42,622 nt of DNA, from NCBI GenBank assembly GCA_910577175.1, contig CAJTLU010000021.1:1-42622 (forward strand). The letters run 5' to 3'. Position 1 is the first letter of the stretch. Every line of letters begins with the position of its first letter. A model generated the notes under the pieces. That model was given only the letters and a program-made list of their open reading frames with translations. It searched no databases and was not told where the DNA came from. The translations under genes and the position numbers were made by a program. The DNA comes from an uncultured Lachnospiraceae bacterium. Lineage in GTDB: Bacteria > Bacillota > Clostridia > Lachnospirales > Lachnospiraceae. Positions 7,757-15,376 of the stretch are shown here, one piece after another.

Positions 7757-8185
7757 ATGGAAAAATTAAAAGAAAATGTAGAGAAAGTTATAGTAGAACG
7801 CTTTGGAAAAGACAGTTTAATTGCATTGGCAACTGTCGAGGAAGGCGTGCCGCACGTGCGTACTGTTGACGGATATTATGATAACGGCGCTTTCTATGTG
7901 CTTACCTATACACTTTCCAACAAAATGAGACAGATTGCTAAGAATCCTGTTGTTGCAATATCCGGGGAATGGTTTACAGCACACGGGACGGGAACTAATT
8001 TAGGATGGTTTTGTAAAAAAGAAAATGAACCGATTGCAAATAAGATGAACACCATATTTGCAGCATGGATTAATAATGGTCATAACAATTTTGAAGATGA
8101 AAATACTTGTATCCTGCGTATCGACCTGACCGACGGCGTACTGTTTTCCGATGGAAGAAGATACGAGATTGATTTTACAAAATAG
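7757..8185 (+). CDS. Pyridoxamine 5'-phosphate oxidase-family flavoprotein
   Basis: 142 residues. The split-barrel FMN-binding fold of the general-stress/PPOX-like family is suggested by LIALATVEEGVPHVRTV near the start, the strand FYVLTYTLSNKMRQIAKNP, then VVAISGEWFTAHGTG and the C-terminal ILRIDLTDGVLF. Members bind FMN or F420 and reduce or scavenge small molecules; substrates are mostly unknown. GAAAGGAG precedes ATG 7757. It is followed by a strong stem-loop shared with the convergent XRE gene. Confidence 0.82.
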   Translation: MEKLKENVEKVIVERFGKDSLIALATVEEGVPHVRTVDGYYDNGAFYVLTYTLSNKMRQIAKNPVVAISGEWFTAHGTGTNLGWFCKKENEPIANKMNTIFAAWINNGHNNFEDENTCILRIDLTDGVLFSDGRRYEIDFTK

Positions 8186-8211
8186 GAAATTGGTTTCAAA
8201 CTCATCAAAGA

Positions 8212-8250
8212 GCCAGATGCGGGAGCGGTCAAGGCTGACCGCTCCCTCTG
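8212..8250. terminator. Stem-loop between convergent genes
   Basis: GGGAGCGGTC (8221-8230) pairs perfectly with GACCGCTCCC (8237-8246) around a 6-base loop, and CCAGA/TCTGG extends the stem. It sits between the convergent flavoprotein and XRE genes. The T tracts on both sides are poor, so termination strength is uncertain. Confidence 0.55.
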
Positions 8251-8256
8251 GTCTTG

Positions 8257-8706
8257 CTATTCATTGCTATTCCACACATGCGCCAAAATATCCTTTAATA
8301 CCAGCATGGCATCCAAATCATTATAACCATACCGGGCCTTCAGACTATCCAGCAGTTCTCTCAATTTAACTACATAATCCTCAACCTCAACCTTTTGCTG
8401 ATATGTTGTTAATACCGGATACTTTTTCCCCCATACGCTTGTCCAGTCAATCTTTTGTTCCTTTTCTTCCCTTGTGTTTTCAATAAACTGCTCGATCTCT
8501 TTTAAATCGATGTCAAAGTCTATCAGTTCGTCCAGAGTCAGATGATATAGACTGGATAACTTTTTCGACTGACAGATGTCCGGAAGTGTTTCATCAAGCT
8601 CCCATTTCGAAACCGTTTGTCTGCTGACCCCCAGCTTTTCAGCAACCTCCTCCTGTGATAAACCGCTCTTTTTCCGCGCATTAAAAAGATTCTTTCCTAA
8701 TTTCAT
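8257..8706 (-). CDS. XRE-family transcriptional regulator
   Basis: 149 residues. An N-terminal HTH_3 domain (residues about 7-60) contains LSQEEVAEKLGVSRQTVSKW, the classic Cro/C1 helix-turn-helix. The C-terminal 80 residues are charged and probably helical, with no recognised ligand domain. It starts at ATG 8706 with AAAGGAG eight bases upstream; the longer frame to 8769 lacks a site. It is followed on the same strand (upstream in coordinates 8797-9177) by the DUF4180 gene. Target genes are unknown. Confidence 0.85.
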   Translation of the reverse strand: MKLGKNLFNARKKSGLSQEEVAEKLGVSRQTVSKWELDETLPDICQSKKLSSLYHLTLDELIDFDIDLKEIEQFIENTREEKEQKIDWTSVWGKKYPVLTTYQQKVEVEDYVVKLRELLDSLKARYGYNDLDAMLVLKDILAHVWNSNE

Positions 8707-8796
8707 GCTTTTGTCTCCTTTATTTTCTCTAAAAAGATGATACATGATGCACAGGTAAAAATCTACCAACGGAAACGTCCAATTTTGCCCGTTTTC

Positions 8797-9177
8797 TTAA
8801 CATTTGTTTGAACAGTATCCAGAAAGCATATCGACTGCAAGAGAAGCGTCAGGCTGAAAATAAATATCTTTTCCCTGATTACTCTCATATATCAAGTCTT
8901 TCAAAGGCTTGCTTGTGTACTTTGAAAAATCTCCATAGATTGCAACCCTCACGCCATAATTGATAAATTTCTGCAATATTTCTCCTGCCAGACAAGTGCT
9001 TAAAACAAAAAAGTCATCTACAATAGCTTCCTTGTTTATGGCAATATTGCTGCAACCCGTTTCATACTTCACTGTCATAATAAAATCCAACGCAGACTGG
9101 ACATCCGTAATCAGCAGTTCATTGCTGCTCACAACTGCAACCTCTATATTATTTTTTTTCACAACCTCTGTTTTCAT
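8797..9177 (-). CDS. DUF4180-domain protein
   Basis: 126 residues, soluble. The sequence follows the DUF4180 pattern: an N-terminal strand IEVAVVSSNELLITDVQSAL, the central INKEAIVDDFFVLSTCLAGE, and the C-terminal VRVAIYGDFSKYTSKPLKD. The function of the family is unknown. It starts at ATG 9177 with GGAGG seven bases upstream. It lies 90 bases upstream of the XRE gene on the same strand, so the two may be co-transcribed. Confidence 0.75.
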   Translation of the reverse strand: MKTEVVKKNNIEVAVVSSNELLITDVQSALDFIMTVKYETGCSNIAINKEAIVDDFFVLSTCLAGEILQKFINYGVRVAIYGDFSKYTSKPLKDLIYESNQGKDIYFQPDASLAVDMLSGYCSNKC

Positions 9178-9326
9178 TTTCTACCTCCTGCAAATGCCGG
9201 TTTATATTTCTAGTAGAATACCACAATTATACTCATGTTTCTATTAAATTTTCATTAAATTTTCTCCCTCCGCTTAGTCTTGCTTAATTGTATTTGCATA
9301 AGTAAAACTTTTCTTACCACCCTGCA

Positions 9327-9977
9327 TTAAATCATATCATTAAAAGAAAGTATCAATAACACAAACATTATCATCATTAATAGAGCCACCAAAAAAACTC
9401 CGATATTTATCCGCATTTTATCTGAATCCTGCTTAGCCTCAACTAAACTTGAACGGCGCAAAGCAGTAACAACCGATTTATATAAAAGCATTGCTATTGC
9501 CGCATTCAATCCTCCCTTAATTAAATTAAATGGTAAAAATGCGGAAAGCAACAATTCTACCATCGCTTCTCTTGGATAACCCATATAGATTGGAGCAATC
9601 AAATAGTTCCAGAGCATCATTACGGCAACCTGGCAACCCCAACCGCAGAAAAGACCCAATATGGCACCTGATAATTTGCGTCTTCTTTTATAGATAAATG
9701 CAGCAGTACACGCAAAGGAACAGCTTGAAATAATATTCATCATGCAACCCAAAATTCCACTTTCGCTAATCGTGAACATTTGCACTACAGAAACAATCAC
9801 TGTTATAGCAAATGAAGTAAGTGGCCCGAAAATCAATCCACCAATTACTATGACGACATCTTTAGGGTCATACTTCAAAAAAAGTACGAGCGGGATGCGT
9901 CCGACAACCACTGCACCATAAGCAAGTGCGCTTAGCATACCTATTGTTGTGAGTTTCTTTGTTTTGCCGATATTCAT
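9327..9977 (-). CDS. ribU: RibU riboflavin ECF transporter S component
   Basis: 216 residues with about five or six TM helices. Typical S-component features: N-terminal KLTTIGMLSALAYG, then FLKYDPKDVVIVIGGLIFGP, the RibU signature region that contributes to flavin binding, and later PFNLIKGGLNAAIAMLLY. RibU is the substrate-binding membrane subunit of an energy-coupling-factor transporter for riboflavin; it needs the shared EcfAA'T module, which is not in this window. An FMN riboswitch and a terminator precede it, which supports the riboflavin assignment strongly. It starts at ATG 9977 with AAGGAGG eight bases upstream. Confidence 0.93.
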   Translation of the reverse strand: MNIGKTKKLTTIGMLSALAYGAVVVGRIPLVLFLKYDPKDVVIVIGGLIFGPLTSFAITVIVSVVQMFTISESGILGCMMNIISSCSFACTAAFIYKRRRKLSGAILGLFCGWGCQVAVMMLWNYLIAPIYMGYPREAMVELLLSAFLPFNLIKGGLNAAIAMLLYKSVVTALRRSSLVEAKQDSDKMRINIGVFLVALLMMIMFVLLILSFNDMI

Positions 9978-9990
9978 TTGAATACCTCCT

Positions 9991-10040
9991 TAAAAATAAA
10001 ATTAACACTTGAAAGTATCTGAATGCCTTTCAGGTGTTAA
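9991..10040 (-). terminator. Intrinsic terminator of the FMN riboswitch
   Basis: On the minus strand a 14-base-pair stem (10040-10027 with 10015-10002, one G-U pair) with an 11-base loop is followed directly by TTTTATTTTT and then the ribU ribosome binding site. It lies about 90 bases after the FMN aptamer and before the gene, so it is the likely off-state expression platform. Confidence 0.8.
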
Positions 10041-10127
10041 AATTTAAGGTGTATCAAAATGTCAACAGAGCAATTTGGCAAAAAAGTGCAAAAATCATAG
10101 TCAGATTTATTCTGACAATCTCAATAC

Positions 10128-10237
10128 ACCTTCTTTAATCCGGACTATACCGTCGGTTTTGGAATTTCACCAAACCCCGCGCTTTCGCGCCCGCGGACTA
10201 TAACCGCCGATCGGGAATTTCACCCTGCCCTGAAGAC
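10128..10237 (-). ncRNA. FMN riboswitch (RFN element)
   Basis: On the minus strand the conserved FMN aptamer blocks appear in order: GTCTTCAGGGCAGGGTGAAA, TTCCCGATCGGCGGTTATAG, TCCGCG, a variable hairpin, TTGGTGAAATTCC, CGACGGTATAGTCCGGA and the closing GAAGGT strand, which pairs with GTCTTC through two G-U pairs. High FMN should favour the terminator downstream and turn off ribU. Confidence 0.95.
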
Positions 10238-10556
10238 ATCACTACTATTCAATTATTTAGAGAATTATAGCATACAGCAAAGAAAAAGTCAATTTCCGCT
10301 TGTTCAACTTAAAAACTTAGTATCACTTCCCAAACAATGGTCTTAAATTTAATCTCAACATTCCCTGTCTTGCCCGTTCCTTCTTCTTTGGAATCTTTCA
10401 GGGCTGCATAAAAAATACATACACTAAAAATACGGGGCTTGTATTTTTCCCAGACTTATGTCAAGATAAAAAAGAATAATGAAGAAGCACTGCATTCAGA
10501 AAAATACAACGCGCTATATGCGGAACAAAACAGATACGAACCAGGAAAGGAATTCC
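10238..10556. other. Gap between ribU leader and next gene
   Basis: It holds the ribU promoter (10264-10292), an unexplained open stretch on the minus strand (10309-10420, see findings) that reads like the tail of a protein, and an AAAAATAC/GTATTTTT hairpin (10426-10448) with no T tract after it. I see no complete gene. The region is clearly more A+T rich than the gene that follows. Confidence 0.5.
10264..10292 (-). promoter_or_regulatory. Promoter of the FMN riboswitch/ribU transcript
   Basis: On the minus strand TTGACT (10292-10287), a 17-base spacer and a perfect TATAAT (10269-10264) with an extended TGC before it. It lies 27 bases upstream of the aptamer. Confidence 0.85.
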
Positions 10557-11432
10557 ATGAAAAAAAGAGTTTTACAACAGAAAACATTACGGATTATGGC
10601 GAAAAAAAGACGCTTTGGAAGGGCTGCTGCCCTGCTCCTCCTGTTCCTCCTCTCCCCTGCTGCCAATGTCTTTTACAGTATGGCAGTGATGTCGGTTTAT
10701 AGCAGAATGCACGAGGCGGACAGCATCCTGACAACGGAAGGCATTACCCTTTCTATTCCGGGCGGGCTTTCCACGCCGCGCTCCGACTGGTACCCCTTTG
10801 TCATGACCTTCTGTGCGGACAGCGGCTTCCGGAGATTCACCGGGAACCCTTCCCTATCCCTGACTATCCTGTATAATTTCCCTGCGTTTTCACCCCTCCG
10901 GGGCTGCAGCAGGCTATATGATACGGAATCTCCTTATTACAACAGCTTCTATGGCGCTTATCTTGTAAAGGACGAGAGGGGACTTCCCTACGGGTTTTCA
11001 GAAGCTGCGGACGGCACGCTTTTTCCAGATGCCGACGCTGTGGCAGAGGTGCCAAAGTATGACTTCTGGTCTCTGGTGCTTTCCGAGTTCGGACTCACCG
11101 CAGCCAATGCAGTATTTGACTGGAAGGTGACAGAAATCACAGGCGGACAGTCCTATGCCGGAAAAAATGATTTCTTCCGCATCGACGCCGAGCTTACCGT
11201 AAACGGCGCGTCCCACGCTTATCGCGGCTTCACCCAGTCCTATCTCCAGTATGGCAGACCGGGCTTCCCCGTAAAAGAGCCGCTTGCGCCGGTTTCCATG
11301 TATGGCAGGCTCTACGGAAGCTATCTGGAGGAAAAACAGGTCTCCCTGTTTTTCTATATTGTCGCCGCAAACAAAGATGTGCTGGAGGAATGCGACCGAG
11401 AGCTTCTGTCACGGAGCACATTACGCTATTAG
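10557..11432 (+). CDS. Orphan membrane-anchored or secreted protein, unknown
   Basis: 291 residues. A very basic N-terminus (KKRRFGR) precedes one hydrophobic segment at about 25-43 (AAALLLLFLLSPAANVFYS), so it is probably an uncleaved signal anchor with an extracellular domain of about 245 residues. That domain is rich in aromatic residues and Gly/Ser, with no motif I recognise. I use ATG 10557, where AGGAAAGG precedes by about seven bases; an earlier ATG at 10479 has none. Codon use is GC-rich in third positions, unlike the A+T-rich genes on both sides (ribU, CNNM), which suggests a different history. It stands alone between two promoters. Confidence 0.65.
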   Translation: MKKRVLQQKTLRIMAKKRRFGRAAALLLLFLLSPAANVFYSMAVMSVYSRMHEADSILTTEGITLSIPGGLSTPRSDWYPFVMTFCADSGFRRFTGNPSLSLTILYNFPAFSPLRGCSRLYDTESPYYNSFYGAYLVKDERGLPYGFSEAADGTLFPDADAVAEVPKYDFWSLVLSEFGLTAANAVFDWKVTEITGGQSYAGKNDFFRIDAELTVNGASHAYRGFTQSYLQYGRPGFPVKEPLAPVSMYGRLYGSYLEEKQVSLFFYIVAANKDVLEECDRELLSRSTLRY

Positions 11433-11469
11433 CCGGAAACCTGTGGAAAAAATAATAAAATAGTAGTAA

Positions 11470-11498
11470 TTGACAAAAAAACAAAATAATATTATAGA
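11470..11498 (+). promoter_or_regulatory. Promoter of the CNNM/CorC gene
   Basis: A perfect TTGACA (11470-11475), a 17-base spacer and TATAGA (11493-11498), 25 bases before ATG 11523. Confidence 0.75.
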
Positions 11499-11522
11499 AG
11501 CAAACAGGAATACGAGGCAACT

Positions 11523-12776
11523 ATGGAAAGCGAAACAATTTCACTTGTAATAATCATTATCAGCATTATTATGTCGGCATATTTTTCAGCAACCGAAACA
11601 GCGTTCTCCTCCTTTAACCGGATCCGGGTTAAAACTATGGCAGAAAAGGGGAATAAAAGAGCTCGTTTAGTAATGCGGTTATCCGAGAATTACGACAGTT
11701 TATTATCAACGATTCTGATTGGAAACAATATTGTAAACATTGCAAGTGCATCTTTGGCAGCTGTGCTATTTGTCAAATTGCTGGGGAATGAAATCGGTCC
11801 CGGAGTATCTACTGTTGTTACTACAATAGTTGTCCTGGTTTTTGGAGAAGTGTCCCCAAAAAGCATTGCAAAAGAATCACCAGAAAAGTTTGCCATGTTT
11901 TCAGCCCCGTTCCTAAATGTATTTATAATATTACTTACTCCGTTCAATTTTCTCTTCAGGCAATGGAAAAAACTTCTATCCACACTAATTAAATCGACTG
12001 CGGAAAGTGGTATTACAGAAGAAGAACTATTATCCATCGTAGAAGAAGCAAAACAGGACGGCGGTATCGATGAGCAGGAAAATATGCTGATTCGGAGCGC
12101 GCTTGGATTTACCGGACAGGAAGCCGTTGATATATTAACTCCAAGAATTGATATTACTGCTGTTTCAACAAAAACAAGCAAAGAAGAAATTGCTGCTGTT
12201 TTTGCTAATACCGCTTATTCAAGGCTTCCTATCTTTGAAGATACGATAGACCACATCATCGGGATAATCTATCAAAAGGATTTTTACAATAATGTATATC
12301 ATGCCAATAAGGAAATCTCCGAAATTATCCGGCCGGCATTATTTGTTCCAAAGAATAAAAAGCTTGGCGCTCTATTGAAAGAATTGCAACAGAAAAAAAT
12401 ACATATTGCAGTTGTCTTAGATGAATACGGTGGGACCGTGGGAATCATCACATTAGAGGATATTTTGGAGGAACTTGTAGGCGAAATCTGGGATGAATAT
12501 GATGAAGTCAGTCCGGAAATTGAAAAAGCCTCAGAAGCTGAATACATAGTTTCGGGCAGCGCAAACATTGACAAGGTATTTGAATTATTAGATATCAAGA
12601 CTGATGATGAAGAAATCCAATCCGGAATCGTAAACGGATGGATTATGAGTGCGTTAGGAAAGGTTCCTGAAAAAGACGACTCTTTTGAATATAAAGGATA
12701 CCGGATTACTGTACTGGAAATGGATGAGAAACGAGTAGAGAAGGTTTTATTTACTCCAAAAAGGAGTGCGGTATAG
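11523..12776 (+). CDS. CNNM/CorC-family (HlyC/CorC) membrane transporter
   Basis: 417 residues. An N-terminal CNNM (DUF21) domain with four hydrophobic segments (about 1-145) contains SAYFSATETAFSSFNRIR and VFGEVSPKSIAKE, both family hallmarks. Two CBS domains follow (about 195-310: VDILTPRIDITAVS, VVLDEYGGTVGIITLEDILE), then a C-terminal CorC_HlyC domain (about 330-415). Members export or exchange Mg2+ (or Na+/Co2+) with ATP-Mg sensing through the CBS pair. The gene is monocistronic: its own promoter lies in front and a bidirectional terminator overlaps its stop. The label hemolysin often given to this family is historical. Confidence 0.93.
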   Translation: MESETISLVIIIISIIMSAYFSATETAFSSFNRIRVKTMAEKGNKRARLVMRLSENYDSLLSTILIGNNIVNIASASLAAVLFVKLLGNEIGPGVSTVVTTIVVLVFGEVSPKSIAKESPEKFAMFSAPFLNVFIILLTPFNFLFRQWKKLLSTLIKSTAESGITEEELLSIVEEAKQDGGIDEQENMLIRSALGFTGQEAVDILTPRIDITAVSTKTSKEEIAAVFANTAYSRLPIFEDTIDHIIGIIYQKDFYNNVYHANKEISEIIRPALFVPKNKKLGALLKELQQKKIHIAVVLDEYGGTVGIITLEDILEELVGEIWDEYDEVSPEIEKASEAEYIVSGSANIDKVFELLDIKTDDEEIQSGIVNGWIMSALGKVPEKDDSFEYKGYRITVLEMDEKRVEKVLFTPKRSAV

Positions 12777-12795
12777 CACTACACTCCTTTATTTT
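12757..12795. terminator. Bidirectional terminator between convergent genes
   Basis: AAGGAGTG (12761-12768) pairs with CACTCCTT (12782-12789). A TTTATTTT tract follows on the plus strand and TTTTTGG on the minus strand. The stem overlaps the last codons of both convergent genes. Confidence 0.75.
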
Positions 12796-13444
12796 CAGGA
12801 TTTCCCTGCCCTCTTTTCCGCAGTACGACATACAGCACAGTACAAAGCGCCGCCCCGGATACGATACCGCCGAAAATCAACAGGGCACAGTGCATAAAAA
12901 ACTCGTCCGGCAGAATCGTAATCACCGGGTCCGTAACGCTGTCAAAGATCCAGTAATCGTTCCGGAAAAACAGCTTATGGAACACAACGAATACCTTATC
13001 CCAGCACACGGCAACAAATGCTGCCAGTACCACAGGAAGGGCAAAGGAGACGACTGCCGTCATTTTCAGATACCGGTACTCCCTCCTCCGCGTCATAAAG
13101 ACGATTCCTGCGGCGCCCAGTATACCACCGCACAGGGCAAAATATTTGAACACGTCAAAAATATCCTTGACTTCTTCAAAATGCGTTTTTCCGTTTTCCG
13201 ACATCGGAAGCGACGGGAAGGAAAACTCCCCATTGCTCCATGCCATATTATAATCAATCAGCGCATCGTAATTCCTGCGGATTTCCTCCTTGGAATAACC
13301 GGAAGTCTCGGCAATCCGGAGCTTTTCAATGTCTGCATAATACAGCGGCCGGAAGGCAAGCGTCCCGACTACGGACACCCCGATAAGAAACAGTGTCAGT
13401 ACAACCGCGAGCCCCGCCTGCAGCCACCAGATTCCTTTTTTCAT
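12779..13444 (-). CDS. TIGR01906-type integral membrane protein
   Basis: 221 residues with about five TM helices: residues about 8-30, 98-115, 127-148 and 184-210 plus one weaker. The motifs FRPLYYADIE near the N-terminus, a YDALIDYNM-type segment and FFRNDYWIFDSVTDPVITIL with PDEFFMHCALLI near the C-terminus match the TIGR01906 family of unknown function found in Clostridia and Bacilli. It starts at ATG 13444 behind AGGAGAG. The upstream ABC exporter genes end 66 bases before, so it is probably the third gene of that operon, separated by a hairpin. Confidence 0.8.
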   Translation of the reverse strand: MKKGIWWLQAGLAVVLTLFLIGVSVVGTLAFRPLYYADIEKLRIAETSGYSKEEIRRNYDALIDYNMAWSNGEFSFPSLPMSENGKTHFEEVKDIFDVFKYFALCGGILGAAGIVFMTRRREYRYLKMTAVVSFALPVVLAAFVAVCWDKVFVVFHKLFFRNDYWIFDSVTDPVITILPDEFFMHCALLIFGGIVSGAALCTVLYVVLRKRGQGNPENKGV

Positions 13445-13463
13445 TCCCGCTCTCCTTCACCTT

Positions 13464-13489
13464 CGGGCAGCCGGGAAACGGTCTGCCCG
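13464..13489 (-). other. Intercistronic hairpin
   Basis: CGGGCAG (13464-13470) and CTGCCCG (13483-13489) form a 7-base-pair GC-rich stem between the ABC exporter and the TIGR01906 gene, with no U tract. It could be a processing or mRNA-stability element. Confidence 0.4.
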
Positions 13490-13510
13490 CTTAATTCCTT
13501 TCACGGCACA

Positions 13511-15376
13511 TCAGGTTGCAATTCCTGCAAACTGGTTCTGGTACAGCTTTTCGTATTCCCCCTTCTTTTCCAGAAGCTCCTCATGGCTGCCCTCTTCCAC
13601 GATAATGCCGTTCTTTACTACCACAATCTTATCCGCATCCCGGATGGTAGACAGGCGGTGCGCGATAATCAGGCTGGTCCGGTTCTTCATCAGCGCCAGC
13701 ATAGCCTGCTGGATGTGCATCTCGGTTCTCGTATCGACATTCGAGGTTGCCTCGTCAAGAATCAGAATCCTCGGGTCGGCAATGACCGCCCTTGCAATAG
13801 CGAGAAGCTGCCGCTGTCCCTGCGAAAGATTGCTGCCGCCTTCGGTCAGCACCGTATCGTAACCATCCGGCAGACGCTCAATAAACCCGGCTGCCCGTGC
13901 AGTCTTTGCCGCAAACCGGATTTCCTCATCGGTTGCCTCCGGCTTTCCGTAACGGATATTCGCACGTATCGTATCCGCAAACAGCACCGTATCCTGTAAT
14001 ACAATTGCAATCGCCTCGCGGAGCGTTTTCTTCGGCAGCTCCGTGATATCCATCCCGTCCACGGCAATCGTCCCGCCGTCCAGCTCGTAAAAGCGGGTCA
14101 GCAGGTTGACAATCGTAGTCTTTCCCGAACCGGTCGCGCCTACAATCGCAATCTTTTGTCCTTGCTTTACGGAAAGCTGCAGGCCTTTTAACACCGGCTC
14201 CTCCGGCACATAGCCGAACTCGATTCCCCGGAACTCGATATTACCCCGGATTTCCTTCGGGGAAACGAAAAGCGTTCCCTCGTCGATTTCATCCGGCGTA
14301 TCCATAATCTCAAAAATACGCTCCGCGCCTGCCATTGCCGTCATAATTGACGCATACTGGCTCGCGATTTCGTTAATCGGGCGGTTAAACTTTTTGGAAT
14401 ACTGGAGCATCGACTGGATGTTGCCCGGAGACATTTTGCCCCGGATTACAAAGAAAATACCAAACGCCGCAACCAGCACATACTGGAGGTTCCCTAAAAA
14501 GTTCATACACGGGCCCATAATCGAACCGAACACACGGGAACGGATACTGGTTTTCCTTAAGTCCTCGCTGATTTTTCCGAAGCGTTCGACCGTCTCCGGC
14601 TCCTTGCCGTATGCTACCACCGTTTTATAGCCGATTACCATTTCCTCGACCTCTCCGTTCAGCTTGCCGAGAAGCATCTGCTGCTGCACAAAATAGCGCC
14701 GCATGAACCGGGCGAGCTTTGCCGATACCAGAAGCGTCAGCGGCACCGTAATAAACGCCACCAGCGTTACGACCACATTACAGCGCAGCATGAAAATCAA
14801 CGCGCCGACAAAGGTCAGAATGCTGGAAAACAGCGACGCAATTGACTGTGAAACCGCATTGGAAACATTCTCTACATCATTTGTCATACGGGACATCAAA
14901 TCTCCGTGGCGGTGATTGTCCGTACTCTTTATCGATAAGCGGCTGATTTTTGCAAACAAATCATTCCGCATGGAAAAAACGGTATCCTGAGAAATCTTTG
15001 CGGACAGGATACCCTGCAGATAGGTAAACACCGCGCTGACTGAAAAAAGCACCAGCATCTGCAGCAATATCTTTTTCATTTCCTCAAACTCTACCGTAAA
15101 CCGCCCGTCCACGAAATGAATCGTATCGATTGCCCTTCCCTGCAGGGTCGGCCCGAACAAATCCAGCACCGTGACCGCGCTCATCGTAAGCAGCAAGCAG
15201 AGCAGGAAATATTTACTCCGACCGATTACCTTAAGCAGCCGTAGCAAGGTCTTTCCCATATTCTTCGGCTTTTCTTTGTTAATTCTCGCCTGCATGGCAG
15301 CCGGACCCCTGTGCCCGCCGCCAAAGCCGACGCGCGGCGGCTGCTGTTCCTTCGGTCTTCCTTCCGGATTACTCAT
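13511..15376 (-). CDS. ABC exporter subunit with consensus ATPase site
   Basis: About 621 residues: a Gly/Pro/Arg-rich N-terminal tail, an ABC_membrane domain with six TM helices (about 50-340) and an ATPase domain. The ATPase carries Walker A GATGSGKTTIVN, signature NLSQGQRQLLAIARA, Walker B ILILDEATSNVD with the catalytic Glu, and H-loop IIAHRLS. The signature LSQGQ deviates from LSGGQ. This is the expected consensus-Walker half of a heterodimeric multidrug/peptide exporter (TM287/288, BmrCD, LmrCD type). It starts at ATG 15376, with GGAGGTG seven bases before, and overlaps the stop of the partner gene by eight bases; a GTG at 15385 is less likely. Confidence 0.93.
   Translation of the reverse strand: MSNPEGRPKEQQPPRVGFGGGHRGPAAMQARINKEKPKNMGKTLLRLLKVIGRSKYFLLCLLLTMSAVTVLDLFGPTLQGRAIDTIHFVDGRFTVEFEEMKKILLQMLVLFSVSAVFTYLQGILSAKISQDTVFSMRNDLFAKISRLSIKSTDNHRHGDLMSRMTNDVENVSNAVSQSIASLFSSILTFVGALIFMLRCNVVVTLVAFITVPLTLLVSAKLARFMRRYFVQQQMLLGKLNGEVEEMVIGYKTVVAYGKEPETVERFGKISEDLRKTSIRSRVFGSIMGPCMNFLGNLQYVLVAAFGIFFVIRGKMSPGNIQSMLQYSKKFNRPINEIASQYASIMTAMAGAERIFEIMDTPDEIDEGTLFVSPKEIRGNIEFRGIEFGYVPEEPVLKGLQLSVKQGQKIAIVGATGSGKTTIVNLLTRFYELDGGTIAVDGMDITELPKKTLREAIAIVLQDTVLFADTIRANIRYGKPEATDEEIRFAAKTARAAGFIERLPDGYDTVLTEGGSNLSQGQRQLLAIARAVIADPRILILDEATSNVDTRTEMHIQQAMLALMKNRTSLIIAHRLSTIRDADKIVVVKNGIIVEEGSHEELLEKKGEYEKLYQNQFAGIAT

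Noticed and set aside
12890..13999. 369-codon plus-strand frame
   Set aside because: Antisense to the TIGR01906 gene and the ABC exporter ATPase domain, both clearly real; composition is shadow-like.
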